Under the pieces are notes generated by a model. It worked only from the letters and a program-made list of their open reading frames with translations, was not told where the DNA came from and ran no database searches. Source: an uncultured Bacteroidales bacterium (GTDB taxonomy: Bacteria > Bacteroidota > Bacteroidia > Bacteroidales > UBA932). From it: a stretch of DNA of 64,000 bases. The stretch is taken from assembly GCA_944325495.1 (NCBI GenBank), contig CALVAD010000005.1:1-64000 (forward strand). Reading direction: 5' to 3'. Shown here in pieces: positions 24,426-32,472 of this stretch. Each line of letters starts with the position of its first letter. Position 1 is the first letter of the stretch. Position numbers and translations under genes: made by a program.

Positions 24426-25958
24426 CTATATGTTGGTGAAGTTCTTTACCTTCCATGTGCGCACCGCCTCGCCCTGCTCCGGATAGCACTTCACGTTCTC
24501 GAGCGTGATGTCCTGGGAATTGCGTATGTCGATTCCGGTTCCGGCGGTGATGGTGCAGTTCTTTATGTTGATGTTGGAGACGGGCATCTCGGGCAGGCCG
24601 TTGAAAAGCATCGCCCTCCTGGCCCCGTTGCAGTAGACGTTCTCGATATATATGTCGCGGAACTCCGGCGTGGTCTCGTCGACCGGAATCTCCACGGCCT
24701 TCGCCGAGGCGGCCTCGTCGCCCGCGGACTCCGTGGCTGCCTTGCCTCCGTAGAACAGGTCGAACAGTATGCCGTCGGCGATGATGTCCTTCATGTAGAT
24801 GTCGCTGATGTAGATGTTCCTTACGACGCCTCCCCTGCCGCGGGTGCTCTTGAAGCGCAGCCCGACGTCAGTTCCGAGGAAGCGGCAGTTGGACACCTTG
24901 ATGTTCTCCACTCCTCCGCTCATCTCGCTGCCGACCGTGAATCCGCCGTGGCCGTGATATACCGTGCAGTTGTCGATAATGAGATTCCTGCACGGGCGGC
25001 CCCTGCGCCTTCCGTCCTCGTCCTTCCCGGACTTGATGCAGATGCCGTCGTCGCCGGCGTCAAACGAAGAGTCGATGACCAGCACGTTCTCGCAGCTGTC
25101 GATGTCGATGCCGTCGCCGTTCTGCGACCAGTAGGGGTTGCGTATGTTCACTTTGTTGACAATCAGGTTCTTGCACATCAGGGGATGTACATTCCAGCAG
25201 GGTGAGTTCTGGAAGGTGCAGCCTTCGAGCAGCACGTTCTCGCAGTTCCTCAGGGACACGAGGTTGGGGCGCAGGAAACTCTTGATCTCGTTCCACTCGG
25301 CCTCGCTGAGGTCGCCCCTGGGCACGTTCATCTCGCTGATCCGCGTTCCCTTGACGAAGCCCTCGTCGGGATACCACAGCCTGCCGTCGACCACCACTCC
25401 GCCGGAGGCCACGAGCTTGGTCCATTCGCCCGGGGTGAGCTTGTCGCGCTTGACCATGCGCCAGGACTCGCCGCTGCCGTCGATGACGCCGCTGCCGGTG
25501 ACGGAGATGTTCTTAGCCCCCTCGGCATGTATGGGAGACTCGCATCTGCGGGTGTCGAGACCCTCGAAGACGGTTTCCACTATAGGATAGAGGTCGCGGT
25601 CGGGATCGAAGATTATTATCGCGTTGGCCGTCACATGGAGGTCACAGTTGCTCAGCAGCTCTATCGGTCCGGTGAGCCATATTCCGGAAGGCACTATGAG
25701 ATGCCCGCCCCCTTCGGCGCTGAGGTGTTCCATGGCCGTCCTGAAGGCCTCGGTGTTCAGGGCGACGCCGTCGCCGACTCCGCCGAAATCGGTAAGGTTC
25801 ACGCTGTAGTCGGGAATGTCCGGCCGTGAGACCTTCGGCATGTCGAACGGAAGGTCCTCGTACAGATAGTCGAATTCTCCCTTGTCGCCGCAAGAGCAGG
25901 AGCAGACGGAGGCAATCGCGATTGCCGCTGCCGCGAATGTGGTCAGCTTATGTTTCAT
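24426..25958 (-). CDS. GH28 polygalacturonase-like enzyme, lipoprotein
   Basis: This 510-residue right-handed beta-helix hydrolyses galacturonan or rhamnogalacturonan backbones. The GH28 active-site set is visible: NGDG (280-283), DD (303-304), GHG (336-338) and RFK (368-370). The start MKHKLTTFAAAA gives a clean lipoprotein signal with Cys near residue 19-23; the longer frame adds 22 residues without signal features. A TACATTTG -7 box lies upstream on the minus strand, divergent from kduD. It leads the GH28-GH105-rpiB-truB run. Confidence 0.92.
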   Translation of the reverse strand: MKHKLTTFAAAAIAIASVCSCSCGDKGEFDYLYEDLPFDMPKVSRPDIPDYSVNLTDFGGVGDGVALNTEAFRTAMEHLSAEGGGHLIVPSGIWLTGPIELLSNCDLHVTANAIIIFDPDRDLYPIVETVFEGLDTRRCESPIHAEGAKNISVTGSGVIDGSGESWRMVKRDKLTPGEWTKLVASGGVVVDGRLWYPDEGFVKGTRISEMNVPRGDLSEAEWNEIKSFLRPNLVSLRNCENVLLEGCTFQNSPCWNVHPLMCKNLIVNKVNIRNPYWSQNGDGIDIDSCENVLVIDSSFDAGDDGICIKSGKDEDGRRRGRPCRNLIIDNCTVYHGHGGFTVGSEMSGGVENIKVSNCRFLGTDVGLRFKSTRGRGGVVRNIYISDIYMKDIIADGILFDLFYGGKAATESAGDEAASAKAVEIPVDETTPEFRDIYIENVYCNGARRAMLFNGLPEMPVSNINIKNCTITAGTGIDIRNSQDITLENVKCYPEQGEAVRTWKVKNFTNI

Positions 25959-25985
25959 GCTGGTTGAATAATTGGTTGCAACTGA

Positions 25986-25993
25986 CAAATGTA
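25986..25993 (-). promoter_or_regulatory. -7 box for the GH28 operon
   Basis: TACATTTG on the minus strand lies 28 bp before the GH28 ATG. It shares the intergenic gap with the divergent kduD promoter. Confidence 0.55.
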
Positions 25994-26040
25994 GCCATTT
26001 TTCTCCGATTATTAAATTTTTCATTCACGTTGGAATTTGC

Positions 26041-26048
26041 TAAATTTG
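26041..26048 (+). promoter_or_regulatory. -7 box for kduD-kduI
   Basis: TAAATTTG fits the -7 consensus, 39 bp before the kduD ATG. Its closeness to the GH28 promoter suggests that the two divergent pectin operons share control. Confidence 0.55.
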
Positions 26049-26086
26049 CAGGCTGTGAAACATATAATTTCTAATTCCTGATATCT

Positions 26087-26890
26087 ATGACCAATCCATT
26101 CTCACTTGAAGGGAAGAATGCCTGGATCACGGGCGCTTCCTACGGCATCGGCTTCAACATCGCCAAGGCGTTCGCCGCCGCCGGAATCAAGACCATCGTA
26201 TTCAACGACATCAACGAGGACCTCGTGAAGAAGGGACTCGACAGCTACAAGGAAGAAGGCATCACCAACGTCAAGGGCTATGTCTGCGACGTCACCAAGG
26301 AGGATGATGTCAAGGCCCTCGTGGAGAGAATACACAAGGAGGTCGGCAACATCGACATCCTCGTCAACAACGCCGGCATCATCAAGCGCATCCCCATGCA
26401 CGAGATGACCCGCGCCCAGTTCCAGCAGGTGATCGACATCGACCTCGTCGGACCCTACATCGTGTCCGCAGCCGTGCTGCCCGAGATGATGGAGCGCCAC
26501 GAAGGCAAGATCATCAACATGTGCTCGATGATGTCCGAGCTCGGACGCGAGACCGTGTCGGCATACGCGGCGGCGAAGGGCGGACTCAAGATGCTCACCC
26601 GCAACATCTGCGCAGAATACGCCGAATACGGCATCAACTGCAACGCGATAGGTCCCGGCTACATCGCCACTCCCCAGACCGCTCCGCTGCGCGAGCGCCA
26701 GGCTGACGGCAGCCGCCACCCCTTCGACCAGTTCATCGTGAGCCGCACCCCCGCAGGACGCTGGCTCGATCCTTCGGAGCTCGGCGGCCCCGCAGTGTTC
26801 CTCGCCTCGCACGCTTCCGACGCGGTGAACGGACATGTGCTCTATGTTGACGGCGGCATCCTCGCCTACATCGGCAAGCAGCCCAAATAA
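26087..26890 (+). CDS. kduD: 2-dehydro-3-deoxy-D-gluconate 5-dehydrogenase (KduD-like SDR)
   Basis: This 267-residue short-chain dehydrogenase has the cofactor motif TGASYGIG (15-22), NNAG (103-106), and the catalytic Ser146, Tyr159, Lys163. KduD reduces 2,5-diketo-3-deoxygluconate to 2-keto-3-deoxygluconate with NAD(P)H. SDR sequence alone would also allow gluconate 5-dehydrogenase; the directly following kduI settles the call. It is separated from kduI by 9 nt. Confidence 0.88.
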   Translation: MTNPFSLEGKNAWITGASYGIGFNIAKAFAAAGIKTIVFNDINEDLVKKGLDSYKEEGITNVKGYVCDVTKEDDVKALVERIHKEVGNIDILVNNAGIIKRIPMHEMTRAQFQQVIDIDLVGPYIVSAAVLPEMMERHEGKIINMCSMMSELGRETVSAYAAAKGGLKMLTRNICAEYAEYGINCNAIGPGYIATPQTAPLRERQADGSRHPFDQFIVSRTPAGRWLDPSELGGPAVFLASHASDAVNGHVLYVDGGILAYIGKQPK

Positions 26891-26899
26891 TCCACGGCC

Positions 26900-27742
26900 A
26901 TGAAACTCAACTGCGAAGTACGCCAGGCGTCGAGCAATCTCGACGCGAAGCATTACGACACGGCCCGGATCCGCCAGGAATACCTGGTGGAGAAGGTCAT
27001 GGCCCCCGACGAGATCAACATGGTCTATTCCATGTTCGACCGCATCATCGCCGGAGGAGCCGTCCCCGTGAAGGAGGAGCTGCTGTTGAGCGCCCCTGAC
27101 ATCCTGCGCGCCGAGTGGTTCACCCAGCGCCGCGAGCTCGGAATCATCAATGTCGGCGGATCCGGCAGCGTGCTCGTCGGCGACGAGGAATATCACCTCG
27201 ACTACAAGGAGGCTCTCTATGTGGGCCGCGGCAACCGCCATGTGACCTTCAGGAGCGATTCGGCCGACAAGCCCGCCCGCTTCTACTTCTGCTCCGCCAC
27301 CGCCCACCGCGAGACCGGGGTCAGGAAGGTGACCAAGAAGGACGCGGTGGTGATGAACCTCGGTTCCCTCGAGGAGTCCAACGAGCGCACCATCAACCGC
27401 CTCCTCGTCAAGGAGGTCGTGCCCAGCTGCCAGCTCCAGATGGGAATGACCGAGCTCAAGCCCGGAAGCACCTGGAACACCATGCCGGCCCATACGCACA
27501 ACCGCCGCATGGAGGTATATTTCTACTTCGAACTTCCCGAAGACGCCGCCGTGTGCCACTTCATGGGCGAGCCCCAGGAGACCCGTCACATCTGGATGCA
27601 CAACGAACAGGCCGTCATCTCCCCGCAGTGGAGCATACACTCCGCCTGCGCGACCCGCAACTACACCTTCATCTGGGGCATGTGCGGCGAGAACGACGAC
27701 TATAACGACATGGACGGATGCGAGACAAAAGACCTCAGATAA
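26900..27742 (+). CDS. kduI: 5-dehydro-4-deoxy-D-glucuronate isomerase
   Basis: This 280-residue cupin isomerase converts 5-keto-4-deoxyuronate, from unsaturated uronates released by GH105 or lyases, into 2,5-diketo-3-deoxygluconate. The Zn-binding motif AHTHNRRMEV is present (His198, His200, Glu205). Length is normal. The TAA overlaps the ATG of the next gene by one base, indicating a shared transcript. Confidence 0.96.
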   Translation: MKLNCEVRQASSNLDAKHYDTARIRQEYLVEKVMAPDEINMVYSMFDRIIAGGAVPVKEELLLSAPDILRAEWFTQRRELGIINVGGSGSVLVGDEEYHLDYKEALYVGRGNRHVTFRSDSADKPARFYFCSATAHRETGVRKVTKKDAVVMNLGSLEESNERTINRLLVKEVVPSCQLQMGMTELKPGSTWNTMPAHTHNRRMEVYFYFELPEDAAVCHFMGEPQETRHIWMHNEQAVISPQWSIHSACATRNYTFIWGMCGENDDYNDMDGCETKDLR

Positions 27743-28605
27743 TGAAAAAGACCATTGCAATCGCGGCAGCCCTGCTGGCTCTCGCCGCCTGCGCCCCCAA
27801 GACCGAGGAGCAGAAGGTGATGGCGCGCGCGGTTCCCGAGCGTGCCGACGACTTCGTGTTCGAGAACAACCTGATAGCGGGACGCATCTACGGCAAGGCT
27901 CTGGAAGGCAATCCCACGGCGCCCGGAATCGACATCTGGGTCAAGATGCCCGGAAAGCTCGTAGCCGACGAATGGTATGCTGCCGCACAGCAGGATCCGA
28001 ACTACTATCACCACAACCACGGCGACGGCAAGGACTGCTACAAGGTCGCGGTCAGCCTCGGAGCCGGCGCTTCAGTGCCCGTCATCGACGGACAGCTCGC
28101 CTATCCGGCCACCAACTACCGCTCATACGAAATCGTGAAGCAGACTCCCGACACCGTGGAATTCGTGCTCAGCTACCCTGAATGGAAGGCGGGCGACGTG
28201 ACGGTTTCGCTCGACAAGAAAATCAGCGTCTACGCCGATTCGTATTTCTGCAAGGTCGAGGACAGCTACAGCTTCAGCGGAGCCGACAACCTCACGGTTG
28301 CGGCCGGCGTGTTCCGTCACCCCGAGCAGCAGACCATCGAGAAGGAGCACACGGGTGCTGACCGCTACGCCATCTGGGAGCACGCCTCAGACCAGAGCAT
28401 CGAGCCCGAGGACGGGATGCTCGGAGTCGCGGTATATGTGCCCGGATGCGAGAGCGTAAGCGTGACCGAGGACGGCATGCACGGACTCTGCTCGAAGAGC
28501 GTCAAGCCCGGCGAGACCTTCAGCTACTGGTTCGGCTCATGCTGGTCCAAGGCCGACATCAAGACCGCCGACGACTGGTTCGCACTGGTGGACAGCCTGA
28601 AGTAG
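27742..28605 (+). CDS. DUF4861 family lipoprotein
   Basis: This 287-residue protein has a lipobox (LLALAAC, Cys17) and a beta-rich domain. The N-terminal third reads as in DUF4861 proteins (FVFENNLIAGRIYGKAL, then YHHNHGDGKDCYKVAVSLGAG). Such proteins are common in pectin and rhamnogalacturonan loci of Bacteroidota, but I know of no settled activity. The conserved histidines (YHHNHG) could be catalytic or metal-binding; this is inference. It is coupled to kduI by TAATG and ends before a strong terminator. Confidence 0.82.
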   Translation: MKKTIAIAAALLALAACAPKTEEQKVMARAVPERADDFVFENNLIAGRIYGKALEGNPTAPGIDIWVKMPGKLVADEWYAAAQQDPNYYHHNHGDGKDCYKVAVSLGAGASVPVIDGQLAYPATNYRSYEIVKQTPDTVEFVLSYPEWKAGDVTVSLDKKISVYADSYFCKVEDSYSFSGADNLTVAAGVFRHPEQQTIEKEHTGADRYAIWEHASDQSIEPEDGMLGVAVYVPGCESVSVTEDGMHGLCSKSVKPGETFSYWFGSCWSKADIKTADDWFALVDSLK

Positions 28606-28629
28606 CCCGATACGGCATATTCATAGAAG

Positions 28630-28668
28630 ACAGACCCGCGGCGGCAATGCCTGCGGGTCTGTTTTTTT
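28630..28668 (+). terminator. intrinsic terminator of kduD-kduI-DUF4861
   Basis: A 10-bp stem (ACAGACCCGC / GCGGGTCTGT) with a loop of about 13 nt is followed by a T-run. It lies 25 nt after the DUF4861 stop. Confidence 0.85.
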
Positions 28669-28779
28669 GTCCGCGCGACATCAGACTCCTGCCATCGCGA
28701 CAGGGAGATCCGCCTTCAAATCGAACCGACGGAGCCGCTGGCCGCAACGAAATGAAGCTTCCGGCTTTTCGCCGGCGAA

Positions 28780-28875
28780 GAAGTGCCCGGCCGCAGAGGC
28801 TTGCCGTCCGCGGCAGTGGGCGGACGATGCGCAGCATCGATGAAGCGCAGCGGAACCTCTGCGGCCGGGCACTTC
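28780..28875. repeat. interspersed repeat with 20-bp perfect inverted ends
   Basis: GAAGTGCCCGGCCGCAGAGG at 28780-28799 is exactly complementary to 28856-28875. The loop contains a 26-bp word (28833-28858) that matches the complement of 3517-3542 with two differences. Short frames across it are not credible genes. It looks like a palindromic repeat family with at least two diverged copies here. Confidence 0.65.
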
Positions 28876-28918
28876 TCAGCCAACCGTAGAGCAATACCCG
28901 GAAAACCGTAAATTTTAT

Positions 28919-28926
28919 TATCTTTG
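28919..28926 (+). promoter_or_regulatory. -7 box for the GH43-uxaC operon
   Basis: TATCTTTG fits TAnnTTTG and lies 42 bp before the GH43 ATG. No clear -33 TTTG was seen; the palindromic repeat ends about 44 bp upstream. Confidence 0.55.
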
Positions 28927-28967
28927 TATGATTGGTCCAAGGCCATTGATTAATGACACCGACACGA

Positions 28968-30608
28968 ATGAAACTCATCCCCATCCTCGCCTCGCTCCTG
29001 CTGGTTTCCGCAGGCAACGCAAGCGCTATGGAACCGACCGGCAGACCCGCGCAGGCACAAGGCAGAGACACCTATACCAACCCCATTCTGTTCTCCGACT
29101 ACTCCGACCCAGACGTGATCCGCGTGGGCGGCGACTACTGGATGACGGCTTCCTCGTTCACCTGCTGGCCCGGACTTCAGATACTGCACTCCACGAACCT
29201 CGTGGACTGGGAGATAGTGAACGCCGCGGTGCCGCGGATGGAGCCGGCCGAGGAGTTCGACACGCCTTCGCACGGCAACGGCATCTGGGCTCCCTGCATA
29301 CGCCATCATGACGGAAAATTCTGGATTTTCTGGGGAGACCCGGACTACGGCATCTATCAGATTCATGCCGACGACCCGCGCGGCGAATGGAGCAGCCCGC
29401 ATCTGGTCATAGCCGGAAAGGGTCTCATCGATCCGAGCCCCATCTGGGATGACGACGGAAGAGTCTACCTCGTCCACAGCTGGGCGGGTTCGAGAGCCGG
29501 CTTCAAGAGCGTCCTCAGCGTATGCGAGCTCGACGCCGGATGCACCCGCGCCACAGGCGACCAGGTTCTGGTGTTCGACGGCAAGAAACACGGCAACGAA
29601 ACCGTGGAGGGGCCCAAATTCTACAAACGGGACGGCTGGTACTACATCTTCGCACCCTCCGGAGGCGTCAAGCAGGGCTGGCAGCTCGTGCTGCGCTCGC
29701 GGAATGTCTACGGACCCTACGAATGGCGCAATGTGCTCCATCAGGGAGACACGGAAATCAACGGCCCGCACCAGGGAGGCTGGGTGACAGACATCGACGG
29801 CAACGACTGGTTCATGCATTTCCAGGACCGCGGGGCATGGGGGCGCGTATGCCATCTTCAACCCATGGAATGGTCTGATGACGGCTGGTGCATAATGGGA
29901 GAAGACAGCGACGGCGACGGCACGGGAGAGCCCGTGAAGAAATGGCAGATGCCCGCGACCGACCCCGACGCCCGAATGTTCGGCGGAGTCTCCGCACTCG
30001 CCACGACCACCGGTTTCACCGGCACTTCGATACCGCTGAACTGGCAGTGGGAGGCCAATCCCAAGTTCTGGTGGTACATGCCCAACACGGAGCTGGGATG
30101 CCTGAGGCTCAACTGCATCAAGAATCCCGAAGGATGGCGCAACCTGCGCGACACCCCCAACATACTCACGCAGAAAATCGTCGGGCCGGAGACTGAATTC
30201 ACCGCAAGGCTCGTGTTCCGCCCGTCATATCCCGGCGACCGCGCCGGAGTCATAATGACAGGACGCGACTACGGCACCATCGAGCTTTATTACGACGGAA
30301 CGGCCGTCTTCCTCCAGCGCCGCGACTGCATCGGAGCGGAGAACGGCGAGCCCGAGAAAGTGTCCGCCACGGAGAAGCTCGGCGAAAGCGCGGGAAAGGG
30401 CAAGCCGGAATACACCGACATATATATTAAGGTGAAAGTGGACGGCGACTGCGTCTGCACCTTCTCATGGAGCCCCGACGGCCGCCGTTTCAGGCAGTTC
30501 GGCCCGGAGTTCAAGGCCCGCGAGGGCGAATGGATAGGAGCCAGAATCGGACTCTTCGCCACGGCGGAGATACAGAAGAACGACGGAGGCTCCGTGGAGG
30601 TCTATTGA
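28968..30608 (+). CDS. GH43 family glycoside hydrolase with C-terminal beta-sandwich
   Basis: This 546-residue secreted enzyme has a signal peptide (MKLIPILASLLLVSAGNASA). The five-bladed propeller carries the GH43 triad: Asp in YSDPDVI (about 47-49), Asp155 in LIDPSPIW and Glu214 in VEGPKFY. The C-terminal domain of about 200 residues looks like the concanavalin-like domain found in beta-xylosidase/arabinofuranosidase members. Likely substrates are xylosides or arabinosides on pectin or xylan; specificity cannot be fixed. An in-frame ATG 15 nt upstream is possible but adds nothing to the signal. It leads an operon with uxaC, yhcH-like and GH115. Confidence 0.9.
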   Translation: MKLIPILASLLLVSAGNASAMEPTGRPAQAQGRDTYTNPILFSDYSDPDVIRVGGDYWMTASSFTCWPGLQILHSTNLVDWEIVNAAVPRMEPAEEFDTPSHGNGIWAPCIRHHDGKFWIFWGDPDYGIYQIHADDPRGEWSSPHLVIAGKGLIDPSPIWDDDGRVYLVHSWAGSRAGFKSVLSVCELDAGCTRATGDQVLVFDGKKHGNETVEGPKFYKRDGWYYIFAPSGGVKQGWQLVLRSRNVYGPYEWRNVLHQGDTEINGPHQGGWVTDIDGNDWFMHFQDRGAWGRVCHLQPMEWSDDGWCIMGEDSDGDGTGEPVKKWQMPATDPDARMFGGVSALATTTGFTGTSIPLNWQWEANPKFWWYMPNTELGCLRLNCIKNPEGWRNLRDTPNILTQKIVGPETEFTARLVFRPSYPGDRAGVIMTGRDYGTIELYYDGTAVFLQRRDCIGAENGEPEKVSATEKLGESAGKGKPEYTDIYIKVKVDGDCVCTFSWSPDGRRFRQFGPEFKAREGEWIGARIGLFATAEIQKNDGGSVEVY

Positions 30609-30633
30609 AACTAACACTAAAATCAATATCATC

Positions 30634-32049
30634 ATGTCATTCATCAACGACGACTTCATGCTCTCATGCGATACCGCGAAGCAGCTGTATCACGAGCATG
30701 CCGAGAAAATGCCCATCATCGACTATCACTGCCACCTCGTGCCGCAGCAGATAGCCGAGAACATCCAGTTCCGCGACATCACCCAGCTCTGGCTGGTGGA
30801 CGGCCACTACGGCGACCACTACAAATGGAGGGCGATGCGCGCCAACGGAGTTTCCGAGGACTACCTGACCGGCGGCAGGCACAGCGCCTGGGAGACCTTC
30901 GAGAAATGGGCTGAGACCGTACCCTACACGATGCGCAACCCCCTCTACCACTGGACCCACCTCGAACTCAAGCGCGTGTTCGGAATCGACAAGCTGCTGA
31001 GCCCCAAGACCGCACGCGAGATATTCGAGGAGTGCAACGCCAAGCTCGCGACCGACGAGTTCCGCGGACAGGCGCTGATACGCAAGTTCAATGTGGAGAC
31101 CGTCTGCACCACCGACGACCCCGCAGACGACCTGCGCTGGCACAAGATGATAGCCGAGCATCCCTTCGGGACCCGCGTGATCCCCGCATGGAGACCCGAC
31201 AAGGCCATGGCGATCGAGGATCCCGCATCCTACAATGAATATCTCAAGAAGCTCGGAGAGGCTGCCGGAATCGAAATCCGCAGCTACGCCGACCTGCGCG
31301 AGGCCCTCCAGAGGCGCCACGACTACTTCACCTCGATGGGAAGCAAGCTCTCAGACCACGGCCTCGAGAACTTCTACGCCGACGACTACACGGAGGCGGA
31401 GATCGAAAGCATCTTCAAGGGAGTGCTCGCCGGAAGGAAGCCCGAGCCCGCAGAGCTGAACAAGTTCCGCAGCGCCTTCCTGCACGACCAGGCCGTGATG
31501 GACGCCGAGGCCGGATGGGTGCAGCAGTTCCACATCGGAGCCATACGCAACAACAACTCCCGCATGTTCGGGCTCGTAGGTCCCGACACCGGCTATGACG
31601 CCATCCACGATCAGGAAATCGCGGCCGCAGGCAACAGGTTCCTCGACAGGCTGGCTGCCGAGAACAAGCTCGCCAAGACCATTCTCTACTGCCTCAACCC
31701 CAAGGACAACGAGGTCATGATGACCATGCTGTACAACTTCAACGACGGCAGCGTCCCGGGAAAGATGCAGTTCGGTTCAGGCTGGTGGTTCCTCGACCAG
31801 GAGGTCGGAATGCGCAGGCAGATGGACGCGCTCTCGGTGCTCGGACTCTTCAGCCGCTTCGTCGGAATGCTGACCGACTCCCGCAGCTTCATCAGCTACC
31901 CCCGTCACGAATACTTCCGCCGCATACTCTGCGACGTGATAGGCTCCGATGTGGAGAAAGGCAAGCTGCCCGCTTCCGAAATGGACATACTCGGACGCAT
32001 GGTCGAGGACATCTCCTACAACAACGCGAAGAACTATTTCAACTTCTAG
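30634..32049 (+). CDS. uxaC: glucuronate/galacturonate isomerase UxaC
   Basis: This 471-residue cytoplasmic isomerase converts D-glucuronate to fructuronate and D-galacturonate to tagaturonate. Signatures are IIDYHCHLVP at the N-terminus (metal ligand histidines), WKAMR-type YKWRAMRANG, TTDDP as CTTDDPADD, and the C-terminal RHEYFRRILCD. It fits release of galacturonate by GH28 and of glucuronate by GH115. UxaB and UxaA, which would finish the oxidative-free route to ketodeoxygluconate, are not in the window. Confidence 0.96.
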   Translation: MSFINDDFMLSCDTAKQLYHEHAEKMPIIDYHCHLVPQQIAENIQFRDITQLWLVDGHYGDHYKWRAMRANGVSEDYLTGGRHSAWETFEKWAETVPYTMRNPLYHWTHLELKRVFGIDKLLSPKTAREIFEECNAKLATDEFRGQALIRKFNVETVCTTDDPADDLRWHKMIAEHPFGTRVIPAWRPDKAMAIEDPASYNEYLKKLGEAAGIEIRSYADLREALQRRHDYFTSMGSKLSDHGLENFYADDYTEAEIESIFKGVLAGRKPEPAELNKFRSAFLHDQAVMDAEAGWVQQFHIGAIRNNNSRMFGLVGPDTGYDAIHDQEIAAAGNRFLDRLAAENKLAKTILYCLNPKDNEVMMTMLYNFNDGSVPGKMQFGSGWWFLDQEVGMRRQMDALSVLGLFSRFVGMLTDSRSFISYPRHEYFRRILCDVIGSDVEKGKLPASEMDILGRMVEDISYNNAKNYFNF

Positions 32050-32052
32050 AAT

Positions 32053-32472
32053 ATGGCCATCGAGAACAATCCCTGGTACGCCCAGGCCCTTGAATACATA
32101 AGGAACACCGACCTCAACTCACTGGAGAACGGAAAGCACGCGATAGACGGCGACAATCTCTTCGTGAACATCGTCGACTCGAAGATGAAGACCCCCGAGG
32201 AGGCCAGGCTTGAGGTCCATGACAGGTACATCGACATCCAGGTGCCCCTTTCCAAGGCCGAATCGTTCGGAGTCAAGCCCCGCAGCGCCTGCACCGAACC
32301 CGACGGAGAGTTCAACGCCGAGAAGGACATCCTGTTCTACAAGGACAAGGACTGGGAGACCGTGACCGTGGAGGCCGGCAAGGCCGTCACCTTCGACACC
32401 GACACGGCCCACGCCCCTCTGATCGGCGAAGGCACGGTGCACAAGGCGATATTCAAGGTAAAAGCCGTATAA
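32053..32472 (+). CDS. YhcH/YjgK/YiaL family protein
   Basis: This 139-residue beta-barrel protein of the DUF386 family contains the typical EARLEVHDRYIDIQVPL and the C-terminal DTAHAPLIGEGTVHKAIFKV. Members are found in sugar-acid loci and are thought to act as anomerases or isomerases; the exact reaction is not settled. Here it sits 3 nt after uxaC and overlaps the GH115 start by one base, supporting a role with uronates. Confidence 0.88.
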   Translation: MAIENNPWYAQALEYIRNTDLNSLENGKHAIDGDNLFVNIVDSKMKTPEEARLEVHDRYIDIQVPLSKAESFGVKPRSACTEPDGEFNAEKDILFYKDKDWETVTVEAGKAVTFDTDTAHAPLIGEGTVHKAIFKVKAV

